Below, piece by piece: positions 17,388-25,085 of a stretch of 64,000 bases of DNA. The notes beneath the pieces are model-generated. The model saw nothing but the letters and a program-made list of their open reading frames with translations, was not told the origin of the DNA and made no database searches. Every line of letters starts with the position of its first letter. Position 1 is the first letter of the stretch. Origin of the DNA: Verrucomicrobiaceae bacterium (lineage in GTDB: Bacteria; Verrucomicrobiota; Verrucomicrobiia; Verrucomicrobiales; Verrucomicrobiaceae); NCBI GenBank assembly GCA_016795465.1, contig JAEUHK010000062.1, positions 1-64,000 of the forward strand, read 5' to 3'. The position numbers and the translations under genes were made by a program.

Positions 17388-18734
17388 ATGATTTCACGGC
17401 TTCTCCTCCTCACGCTGACCGCTTTCTCACTTTCTCTGCACGCCCAGCCTGTCGGCGATGGCAAGGCGGATGACACCGCTGCGGTGCAAACGATGCTCGA
17501 TACTGGCGGCGCGGTGGGTTTGCCACGCGGTACCTATCGCCTCACGAAGCCCATCGTCGTCGATCTCGACAAAACCGGCTTCACCTCGCTTAGCGGCGAT
17601 GGCGTGGTGCGATTCGTGATGGAGGGCGCAGGACCGGCGTTTCATTTCAAGGGCACGCACGGTGGCACGGCCGATCCCACGAGCCTCAAGCCGGAAATCT
17701 TCGCCCGTCAGCGCACCCCGATGGTGGATGGCATCGAAATCGTCGGCGCACATGCTGAGGCAGACGGCATCGAGGCCACGGGCACGATGCAGCTCACGAT
17801 CACGCGTGTTTCGGTGCATGAAGCGCGTCACGCGGTGCGGCTCAGCGTGAAGAATCGCAATGTGATCATCAGCGAATGCCATTTGTATCACAACAGCGGC
17901 GCGGGCGTGTTTTACGACCACGTCGATCTCCACCAGTCGAACATCATCGGTAGCCACATCAGCTACAACGCCGGCGGTGGCGTCGTGACACGCGGCGGAG
18001 CGGTGCGGAATCTCCACATCGGCACTTGTGACATCGAAAGCAACATGGCTCCTGAGTCCCCGCCGACTGCAAATGTGCTCATCGACTGCACCGACGGCTC
18101 CACCGCCGAGGTCAGCATCACCGGCTGCACCATTCAGCACAACAGCGTCTCGCCCGGTTCGGCAAACGTGCGCTTCATCGGCAAAGGCAAACCCTACGGC
18201 AACGACGAAACCGCCCGCTGGGGCCACCTGAGCATCTGCGACAACGTTTTGAGTGATGTCTCCGTGAACATCAACCTCCAGGAAGTGCGCGGAGCCGTCA
18301 TCACCGGCAACACCTTCGGCGTCGGCTTCGAGCACGACTTGCTCGCGGTGGGTTGCAGCAATCTGGCCATCGGCCCGAACACCTTTGACCGCAATCCGCC
18401 CTACTATCGCGGCAAAGCCGCCGCGGTGAAAGGCGGGCTCGTCTTCCGCGACTGCCGCGACATCACGCTCACCGGCCTGCACATCGACGGCGTGCGCACG
18501 CATCCCGCTGCCGTGCAAATCGTGAACGGCGACACCTTCAACATCTCCGGCTGCACCATCCTCGACAGCGATGGCGCGGGCCTTTGGATGAAGAACACCA
18601 GGCACAGCCTCGTCACCGGTTGCCTCATCGCCGACCGTCGCAAAGATAGCCAACCTGCGCCCTCGCTGCGAGTCGAAGGCGGCGAGGACAACACCTTCGC
18701 GAACAACAAGCTCGCCCACGGCGAAGCCAAGTAG
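17388..18734 (+). CDS. Secreted right-handed beta-helix protein (pectate-lyase superfamily)
   Basis: 448 residues with a signal peptide (about 1-19, ending LSLHAQP). The entry motif GDGKADDTAAVQTMLD and the LPRGTYRL pattern mark the pectate-lyase-3/phage-tailspike beta-helix families. Repeated helix rungs follow, rich in ITG, ISG and NNK turns (IGSHISYNAGGG, ISGCTILDSDGAG, VTGCLIADRRKD). Such proteins bind or cleave acidic polysaccharides or act as glycan-binding scaffolds. No catalytic set can be assigned with confidence. It ends 17 bp before the large palindrome at 18752-18825. Confidence 0.82.
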   Translation: MISRLLLLTLTAFSLSLHAQPVGDGKADDTAAVQTMLDTGGAVGLPRGTYRLTKPIVVDLDKTGFTSLSGDGVVRFVMEGAGPAFHFKGTHGGTADPTSLKPEIFARQRTPMVDGIEIVGAHAEADGIEATGTMQLTITRVSVHEARHAVRLSVKNRNVIISECHLYHNSGAGVFYDHVDLHQSNIIGSHISYNAGGGVVTRGGAVRNLHIGTCDIESNMAPESPPTANVLIDCTDGSTAEVSITGCTIQHNSVSPGSANVRFIGKGKPYGNDETARWGHLSICDNVLSDVSVNINLQEVRGAVITGNTFGVGFEHDLLAVGCSNLAIGPNTFDRNPPYYRGKAAAVKGGLVFRDCRDITLTGLHIDGVRTHPAAVQIVNGDTFNISGCTILDSDGAGLWMKNTRHSLVTGCLIADRRKDSQPAPSLRVEGGEDNTFANNKLAHGEAK

Positions 18735-18751
18735 CGCTCTCGAATCGAGAA

Positions 18752-18825
18752 GTTGGAGTCTAGGCTTTAGCCGATCTTTGACCTCTCAACCTTCCCAAAC
18801 CGTCGGCTAAAGCCTAGACTCCAAC
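18752..18825. repeat. Large palindromic intergenic repeat, 23-nt perfect arms
   Basis: Arms at 18752-18774 and 18803-18825 are exact reverse complements; the core of the left arm is GGAGTCTAGGCTTTAGCC. The loop is 28 nt (18775-18802). The element fills most of the 102-bp gap between two same-strand genes. Transcribed, it would make a very stable hairpin without a U-tract. It has the form of a REP/MITE-like mobile palindrome, the kind mobilised by RAYT-type transposases, but no such transposase is in the window. Confidence 0.8.
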
Positions 18826-18836
18826 CTCACCTTTCC

Positions 18837-19604
18837 ATGCGTCTGCTCATTCTCGCTTTCCTCGCGCTTCAATCTCTGCGCGGGGCCGATTTTCACGCCA
18901 CGACGTGCGAAGGCATCTATCCGCGTCATCTCCAAGGCATCTGCACCAACGACAAAGACGCCATTTACTGGTGCTGGACCGATTTCCTCGTCAAAACCGA
19001 CACCGAGGGCCGAGTGCTCCAAAAAGTGCCGGTGGCGAATCATCATGGCGACCTCTGCTTTCACGCCGGACGCGTCTATGTCGCCACCAACCTCGCAAAG
19101 TTCAATCGACCGGCGGGTGAAGCCGATTCGTGGGTCTATGTCTATGATGGCGATACTTTGGCGGAACTCGCGAAGCATCGTGTGCCCGAACTGGTGCACG
19201 GTGCAGGCGGCATGGCGTGGAATGACGGCAAGTTCATCATCGTCGGCGGCTTGCCGCCCGGTGTGAACGAAAACTACGCCTATGAGTATGACGAGAGCTT
19301 CAAATTCGTGAAGCGTCACGTCATCGCCAGCGGCTACACGCTTATGGGCATCCAAACCGTCGCGCAGGCTGATGGCGCGTGGTGGTTCGGCTGCTACGGA
19401 AAGCCCGCCGTCCTGCTGCGTGCCGATGAAAAGCTCCGATTCACCGGCAAATGGGAGTTCAATGCATCGGTCGGCATTGCGCCGATCAGCGCCGGACGTT
19501 TTCTCATTGCCGAAAACACACCAGTGAAAGGCAAAGGTCATTCGGCGAAGGTCGTGATCGCCCGCGTGGACGAAAAAGCCGGTTTGGTCATCGAAAAGCG
19601 CTGA
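18837..19604 (+). CDS. Secreted protein, beta-propeller-like, unknown function
   Basis: 255 residues with a signal peptide (about 1-17, MRLLILAFLALQSLRGAD). The body has repeating beta segments ending in aromatic or Gly turns (AIYWCWTDFLVKTD, GRVYVATNLAKF, DSWVYVYDGDTL, GAWWFGCYGKPAVLL), as in small beta-propellers. No enzyme motif is seen. The start lies 11 bp after the right arm of the palindrome, and the next gene follows after 42 bp. Confidence 0.7.
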   Translation: MRLLILAFLALQSLRGADFHATTCEGIYPRHLQGICTNDKDAIYWCWTDFLVKTDTEGRVLQKVPVANHHGDLCFHAGRVYVATNLAKFNRPAGEADSWVYVYDGDTLAELAKHRVPELVHGAGGMAWNDGKFIIVGGLPPGVNENYAYEYDESFKFVKRHVIASGYTLMGIQTVAQADGAWWFGCYGKPAVLLRADEKLRFTGKWEFNASVGIAPISAGRFLIAENTPVKGKGHSAKVVIARVDEKAGLVIEKR

Positions 19605-19646
19605 GGTGATCAAGATGCCGCAGCGGCGGCGTTTCCTCACGGCCGC

Positions 19647-21056
19647 ATGAAATCCCTGTTCCTCTTCCTCATCGTTCTGCCTGTGCTCGCCTGCGCTCAA
19701 GGCCAGCCTGTCTTCAAAGCCGGTGCCGCCACGAGCAACATCACGCCGCCGCTGGGCATGGAGATCGTGGGAAACTTCGCTCCGCGTCCCATCGCGAAGC
19801 ATGTGCATGATGAGCTGCATGTGCGCTGCATCGTGCTCGATGATGGCACTACGAAGCTCGCCTTTGCCGTGGCAGACACCATTTCACTCGGGCGCGATGT
19901 TTGGGACGAGGCGAAGAAGAAGCTCGAAGCGGCCACAGGCATTCCGGCTTCAAACATGATGTTCTCCGGCACGCACACGCACTCCAGTGTGTCGGCCATT
20001 ACGAACAAAGATCCCTCGCTCGACTACCGCAGCTTCATCATCTCCCGCGTGGTGGATGGCGTGCGACGGGCACTGAACAATCTGGAGCCTGCCCGTATCG
20101 CCTGGGGCTCGGGAAGGGTGCCGCAGCACGTCTTCAATCGCCGCTGGCTGCTCAAGGAAGGCGTCACGAATGACAACCCCTTCGGCGGCAAAGATCGCGC
20201 GGTGATGAATCCGAGCAGCCTGCTGAGCCCACGACTCGCCGGACCCGCAGGGCCGACGAATCCCGAGGTGTATTGTGTGTCCGTGCAGGCCACCGACGGA
20301 CGCCAGCTCGCGCTCATGGCGAATTATTGGCTGCATTACGTTGGCGGCGTGAACAAAGAAGATCTCTCCGCCGATTACTTCGGCGAGTTCTGCCGTCGCA
20401 TCGAAGAAAAGGCCGGCGCACCATGCGTCGGCATCTTGGCCAATGGTCCCTGCGGCGACGTGAACAACAATGACTACAGCGGCAAAACCCCCGCCGTGAA
20501 ACGCGAGCCGTATGAGAAGATCAAACTCGTCGCTGGTGATCTCGCGCAGCAGGTGCTGCGTGTTCGCGAGACGCTCAAACATCAAGATTGGGTGCCGCTG
20601 AAAGCCGCGGCGAGCGATTTGGAGCTCGCCGTGCGTCGTCCGACGCCGGAGATGATCGCGTGGGCGGAAGGCGTGCTCGCCAAACCGAAAGACGCCGCGC
20701 CCACGCATCGACTGGAGCAGCCGTATGCCGAGCGCACGCTCGCCGCACGCGATGCGAAGCCGGACACGGTTCAAGCCGTCATTCAGGCCTTCCGCATCGG
20801 CGATCTTGGCATCGCCTCGATACCCTTTGAGGTCTTCACGGAAATCGGTCTCGAAATCAAAGCACGCAGCCCTTTCAAAGACACCTTCACCATCGAGCTT
20901 GCCAATGGCAGCAACGGCTACCTGCCGACGCCGAAACATCACGACCTCGGCGGCTACGAAACCTGGCTCGGCACCAACCGTGTCGAACGCGAAGCCTCCG
21001 TGAAGATCACGGCGAGGGCGCTGGAGATGCTGCAACGTGTTCACACCGCGCCATGA
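19647..21056 (+). CDS. Secreted neutral/alkaline ceramidase-fold protein, copy 2
   Basis: 469 residues, signal peptide MKSLFLFLIVLPVLACAQG. It aligns along its full length with the copy at 11235: AGAATSNITPPLG, SGTHTHSS, a NYWLHYVGG zinc-His region, and GYLPTPKHHDLGGYE near the end. The place of the ceramidase nucleophile reads GDVNN (270-274), numbered exactly as in copy 1, so the loss of Ser is shared. The cysteine in VLAC followed by AQG could be read as a lipobox, making a lipoprotein possible but uncertain. It overlaps the next gene by ATGA. Confidence 0.85.
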   Translation: MKSLFLFLIVLPVLACAQGQPVFKAGAATSNITPPLGMEIVGNFAPRPIAKHVHDELHVRCIVLDDGTTKLAFAVADTISLGRDVWDEAKKKLEAATGIPASNMMFSGTHTHSSVSAITNKDPSLDYRSFIISRVVDGVRRALNNLEPARIAWGSGRVPQHVFNRRWLLKEGVTNDNPFGGKDRAVMNPSSLLSPRLAGPAGPTNPEVYCVSVQATDGRQLALMANYWLHYVGGVNKEDLSADYFGEFCRRIEEKAGAPCVGILANGPCGDVNNNDYSGKTPAVKREPYEKIKLVAGDLAQQVLRVRETLKHQDWVPLKAAASDLELAVRRPTPEMIAWAEGVLAKPKDAAPTHRLEQPYAERTLAARDAKPDTVQAVIQAFRIGDLGIASIPFEVFTEIGLEIKARSPFKDTFTIELANGSNGYLPTPKHHDLGGYETWLGTNRVEREASVKITARALEMLQRVHTAP

Positions 21057-23074
21057 TCTCCTTTGTCCGCCAATTCATCATCGCTGCTTGTTTGTGCTGG
21101 CTTGCTCATGGGGAAGTCACGCGCATCGAAATCACCGAGCGCTCGCCGTTTGCCGATGGCAAAGGGTTCGGTCCTGCGGGTGCCTATGAACGACTCAAAG
21201 GCCGGATGTTCATTGAGACCGATCCGGTGAACCAGGCCAATGAACGCATTCACGACCTCCAGCGGGCACCGCGCAATGCCCGTGGGAAGGTGGAGAGCTG
21301 GACGGACTTCTTTTTGCTGAAGCCGGTCGATGCGAGCAAGGGCAACGGCGTGCTGCTCTACGACGTGAATAATCGCGGCAACATGCTGGCGCTTTGGACC
21401 TTCAACGATGGCGAGCGCACGAACGATCCGAAGACGGAGGCGCATGCCGGGCATGGCTTTCTCATGAAGCATGGCTTTTCCGTGCTGTGGTGCGGCTGGA
21501 ATGGGGAGGTGCAGGCGGATGACACGCAGCGCCTGCTGTGCGGTCTGCCCATCGCGACCGAGAACGGCAAGACGATCACCGGCAAAGCGCATCTGGAGAT
21601 CACGAGCACGGAAAAGGTCTTCAGCCGTGCCTTCTCGTGGAGCCCGTGGGGCGTCGGCGCGGCGTTTCCATCGGCGAGTCTCGACAACACCGACGCTACA
21701 CTCACGATGCGACCGCATCGCGACGCGGATGGCATCGAGGTGCCGCGCGCGGAGTGGGCGTTTGGACGTTGGGAGAATGACAAACTCATTCCCGATGCCA
21801 CGCATGTCTATGTGAAGGCCCGTTTGCGGCCCGGCTGGCTCTACGACCTCGTTTACACGGCCAAAGAGCCTCGCGTGACCGGTCTCGGCCTCACCGCGAT
21901 GCGCGACTGCGTGGCGTTCTTCCGTCACGGCGATCCCAAAACGAATCCGCTGGCTGGCGCGGTGGAGAAAGCCTGCGTCTTCGGCATTTCGCAGTCAGGC
22001 CGCGTCGTTCATCACTTCCTCTATGAAGGCCTGAATGGCGATGAGCAGGGCCGCATCGTCTTCGACGGCGCTTTGATCCACGTCGCGGGCTCCGGCAAAG
22101 GCATGTTCAACCATCGCTTCCGCATGAGCACGGAGTATGGCACGCAGCACGAGGGCCACCTTTCCGGCAGCGAGTTCTTCCCGCTCGCCCCGCTGCCGCA
22201 AACCGATCCCGTCACGGGCGAATCAGGTAATTCGCTCGCTCGTTCGCGAAAATCCGGCCACACGCCACGCATCCTCTTCACGCAATCCTCCACCGAATAC
22301 TGGAGCCGCGCCGCCTCGCTGCTGCACACTGATGTGGAGGGCCAAACCGACCTCACCTTGCCCGACGACGTGCGTGTGTATCTCGTGGCCGGCGCGCAGC
22401 ATCTCGGCAAGAGCGACGGCACACCCGGCATCTGCCAGCAGCCACGCAACACGCTGGATGACCGCGGCCCTGTGCTGCGTGCGATGCTCATGCACCTCGT
22501 CAAATGGGTGAAAAACGGCCAAACACCGCCACCCAGCCGTCATCCGCGTCTCGCCGATCAAACGCTCGTGACCTTCGGCACCTGGAAATCGCAATTTCCG
22601 AAGATTCCGGGCCACCACCTGCCCACGCATGCCTACCAACCTCCGCGACTCGATTTCGGCCCACGCTTCCAAAGCGAAGGAATCGCCGACATCATCCCGC
22701 CGAAGACCGGAAAGCCCTTCCTGACACTCCTGCCCGCCGTGAACGCCGATGGCAATGAAACCAGCGGCATCGTGCTCCCTGAAGTCGCCGTCCCTCTCGG
22801 CACCTACACCGGCTGGAACCTCCGCTCCCCTCAAGTCGGCGCTGAAACCATGCTCTCACCGCTCGATGGCATGTTCATCCCCTTCGCCAAAACCAAAGCC
22901 GACCGCGAAAAGACCGGCGACCCGCGTCTCTCGCTCGAAGAACGCTATCCGACACAGTCAGAGTATCTGACGTGCCTCACCGAAGCCGCGAAGAAGCTCC
23001 AAGCAGAGGGTTTTCTGCTCGATGAAGATGTCACGAGGATCATCGAACGTGCGGAGAAAATGGCTCGGGACTGA
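21053..23074 (+). CDS. Secreted large alpha/beta hydrolase (PF20091-like)
   Basis: 673 residues with an N-terminal signal (about 1-20, ending CWLAHGE). The sequence matches the large alpha/beta hydrolase-10 type: an N-terminal VTRIEITERSPFADG with a beta-sandwich, then FGISQSGRVVHHFLYEG as nucleophile elbow, a QSSTEYWSRAASLLHTD region, and AGAQHLG for the His. Members are poorly characterised, with some acting on bulky esters. It is the last gene of the plus-strand run and is translationally coupled to the ceramidase-fold gene. It is convergent with the lower-GC islet that follows. Confidence 0.85.
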   Translation: MISFVRQFIIAACLCWLAHGEVTRIEITERSPFADGKGFGPAGAYERLKGRMFIETDPVNQANERIHDLQRAPRNARGKVESWTDFFLLKPVDASKGNGVLLYDVNNRGNMLALWTFNDGERTNDPKTEAHAGHGFLMKHGFSVLWCGWNGEVQADDTQRLLCGLPIATENGKTITGKAHLEITSTEKVFSRAFSWSPWGVGAAFPSASLDNTDATLTMRPHRDADGIEVPRAEWAFGRWENDKLIPDATHVYVKARLRPGWLYDLVYTAKEPRVTGLGLTAMRDCVAFFRHGDPKTNPLAGAVEKACVFGISQSGRVVHHFLYEGLNGDEQGRIVFDGALIHVAGSGKGMFNHRFRMSTEYGTQHEGHLSGSEFFPLAPLPQTDPVTGESGNSLARSRKSGHTPRILFTQSSTEYWSRAASLLHTDVEGQTDLTLPDDVRVYLVAGAQHLGKSDGTPGICQQPRNTLDDRGPVLRAMLMHLVKWVKNGQTPPPSRHPRLADQTLVTFGTWKSQFPKIPGHHLPTHAYQPPRLDFGPRFQSEGIADIIPPKTGKPFLTLLPAVNADGNETSGIVLPEVAVPLGTYTGWNLRSPQVGAETMLSPLDGMFIPFAKTKADREKTGDPRLSLEERYPTQSEYLTCLTEAAKKLQAEGFLLDEDVTRIIERAEKMARD

Positions 23075-23111
23075 TTGGGATGATTCGAAAGTAGCCCTAC
23101 TCTACTGAATA

Positions 23112-24440
23112 TCACCTCTGCCATCCTTCGATCTTGAAGACACGCTCGGCGAGCTTTCGTTGGTCCTTGCCTGAGTCCGGTTCGAACCATACTTCGAATC
23201 TTGCGGCATATGGCTTGCCCCAATCGCCCTCGTAAATGGTGAAGCCAGCTTTGGCACCGAAGCGCTCTTCGGGAGTGCTGGACCAAGTCATTCGAGTCTT
23301 TGATTTCTCTTCCAACCGAGCGGCGGACAACGGTGTGCCTTGTGTGACCTCGAAAGCTTTCAGATACACCGATCCGGCCTCACCAGGATTGAGCGAGTAA
23401 GCCACGGTGTAGATTCCAGGCTGCATTCCATTGAGCAATCGAAAGTCATGGGCGCTAGTGCCTGCCAGGCGTTTTGCTAATTCGCGGGATCGGCCACGGA
23501 CTTTTGCAACAGCAGCATCAGGGTTCACCAGGAATTCCGAAAACTCTTTCTCCAAAGCAGCCAAAGTGGCCTTCGTGACCCGCCGTTCGAGGTTGTTCGA
23601 TTGCTCGAAGAGTTCGACCCAGACTCCGCCACATTCGACCATGATCCGGCTTTCGTGCAGTTCATTGCCTTTGCGCATCTCGGGCAGTATCGACTTCTTC
23701 CCCTCTTCAACATGCTGGACTGAGTAGCTGCTCCACTGCTTCCGATCCAGGCATAGAAGGCACCGAGTTTGAAAACGAGCCTCGTCATTGAACTCGGAGA
23801 TGTAGCCATGTAGTTCGTCCCGAGGTTCTCCACCATAGCTCCAGCTCCTTGAGGCAAAGCGGTTCCCGCGTTCGAGAAATACATGCCAGTCTGGCGAGGC
23901 CTCGACATAATCCATGAATTTGGAAGCGTGGTTCGTTGCTGCCTTGCGAAGAGATGGCATGTCGGGAGTTAACTCAGCTTTGTCATTCCCGGGGACGGTT
24001 AGCGCTTTGCGGACTGCGTCTTGGAGTTCGTCAGTGCCACCCATAGCTGTTGCTTCGCCATCTTCGCTCGCATCCCTCTCTGGCTCGGCAATCACGATGC
24101 CTTCGGGAATTTTCAGACTATCTGCAAAGCCGTCTTCGCTTGGGCCGAACATGGTAGAAAAGGCCAAGATCCCAGCGGCCATCACTGTCGCAACCCCACA
24201 CCCAACGATCAGAAGCAGGCTCAGGAAGCCTTTGCTCCACTGTCTCTTGATGAAGTGCCGGATAGACACGGCGAATAGGCCTAAGAGGGCGATTCCCATC
24301 ATCCCGGTAAGACAATTGGCCGCGACCACCAGCGGTCTCCAAGAAGAAAGTGCCACGCCGGAAAACGCAGCCAGAATCCCCAAGTAAACCAAGGGGGGAA
24401 GCCACCAGGAGGTGAAGTAGGATTCAAAAATACGCTTCAT
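23112..24440 (-). CDS. Membrane protein of unknown function in toxin-antitoxin islet
   Basis: 442 residues. Three N-terminal transmembrane segments (about 13-31, 37-60 and 71-94) are followed by a large soluble domain with many charged residues and paired Trp/Arg (EASPDWHVFLERGNRF, VECGGVWVELFEQSNN). No family recognised. Base composition is visibly lower in GC (52-53% in two sampled 60-base lines) than the neighbours (about 60%), pointing to recent arrival. It follows the toxin gene after 32 bp on the same strand, so it may be a third cistron of that operon. Confidence 0.75.
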   Translation of the reverse strand: MKRIFESYFTSWWLPPLVYLGILAAFSGVALSSWRPLVVAANCLTGMMGIALLGLFAVSIRHFIKRQWSKGFLSLLLIVGCGVATVMAAGILAFSTMFGPSEDGFADSLKIPEGIVIAEPERDASEDGEATAMGGTDELQDAVRKALTVPGNDKAELTPDMPSLRKAATNHASKFMDYVEASPDWHVFLERGNRFASRSWSYGGEPRDELHGYISEFNDEARFQTRCLLCLDRKQWSSYSVQHVEEGKKSILPEMRKGNELHESRIMVECGGVWVELFEQSNNLERRVTKATLAALEKEFSEFLVNPDAAVAKVRGRSRELAKRLAGTSAHDFRLLNGMQPGIYTVAYSLNPGEAGSVYLKAFEVTQGTPLSAARLEEKSKTRMTWSSTPEERFGAKAGFTIYEGDWGKPYAARFEVWFEPDSGKDQRKLAERVFKIEGWQR

Positions 24441-24472
24441 GATGACTTCTTGCTCGATTCACAGGGCTAAAG

Positions 24473-24799
24473 TCACACCAGCTTCCATCCCATACTGGCA
24501 TTGATCTTGTCCACGATCTGACGACGACGGATCGTGGCGACAGCACCGCGTTTCTTGGTCAGCTTCGACTTATCGACGAGCCACAGGGCATCGCAGCGGC
24601 AGAGGGTTTCCCAGTCGAGTCCGTCAGCTCCGTTGAGACGGACTTCGGTGGGCTTGGGCGTACGGTTGGCACGCTGGGTCGTGCAGAGCAGGACATTCAC
24701 CCAATCGGCTTTGGCCACGCGATCAGGATGAGAGACGATCACGGCGGGATGTGGTCCGGCATCACCAAAGTCGTAGGTGTAGATGTCCCAGGGCTTCAT
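24473..24799 (-). CDS. Type II toxin, PemK/MazF-like endoribonuclease family
   Basis: 108 residues, the normal size for PemK/MazF toxins. The N-terminal KPWDIYTYDFGDAGPHPAVIVS fits the family pattern of a short beta strand, a G-rich loop and the PAVIVS strand that forms the RNA-cleaving core. VNVLLCTT follows, and a C-terminal helix (RRRQIVDKINASMGW). These toxins cut mRNA and stop translation until neutralised. The start overlaps the stop of the antitoxin gene by 4 bp, the normal order and coupling for such modules. Confidence 0.82.
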   Translation of the reverse strand: MKPWDIYTYDFGDAGPHPAVIVSHPDRVAKADWVNVLLCTTQRANRTPKPTEVRLNGADGLDWETLCRCDALWLVDKSKLTKKRGAVATIRRRQIVDKINASMGWKLV

Positions 24800-25026
24800 A
24801 CTTCGTCAGGCTTGGGGATGCGGACGCGTTTGGCGAGTTTGGACTCGGCTGCGTTCTCTTCCTTCGAATAGAGGTCTTTCAGCGAACCAGCTGGGAAGAT
24901 TTCGCCCTCGGTTTCCTGGAGCTTGCGCAAGGCGGTGCGGACGACCTCGCTGGCGTTGTTGTAGCGGCCAGAGTCGATCAGTTGCCGGATGAAACCTTCC
25001 CAATGAGCGGTGAGTGCGACGTTCAT
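24796..25026 (-). CDS. Antitoxin, ParD/CopG-type ribbon-helix-helix
   Basis: 76 residues. The N-terminal half, NVALTAHWEGFIRQLIDSG, then NNASEVVRTALRKLQE, is the ParD-type ribbon-helix-helix fold (beta strand, helix, helix) that binds DNA as a dimer. The C-terminal part (LYSKEENAAESKLAKRV) would be the toxin-binding tail. ParD usually pairs with ParE, but here the partner is a PemK/MazF-like toxin, so this is a hybrid module. Direct repeats just upstream (25029-25044) are a candidate operator for autoregulation. Confidence 0.85.
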   Translation of the reverse strand: MNVALTAHWEGFIRQLIDSGRYNNASEVVRTALRKLQETEGEIFPAGSLKDLYSKEENAAESKLAKRVRIPKPDEV

Positions 25027-25028
25027 AG

Positions 25029-25044
25029 TTGCTAACTATTGCTA
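25029..25044. promoter_or_regulatory. Candidate operator: two TTGCTA repeats at 10-bp period
   Basis: TTGCTA occurs at 25029-25034 and again at 25039-25044, one helical turn apart, immediately upstream of the antitoxin start codon (25026). A TTGACG-like -35 box lies on the minus strand at 25064-25059, but no good -10 box is seen. Ribbon-helix-helix antitoxins commonly bind short repeats at this spacing and position. Confidence 0.4.
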
Positions 25045-25085
25045 TTCGGATGTTCGTTCGTCAACTTTGGCCTCGGCATTGTAGA

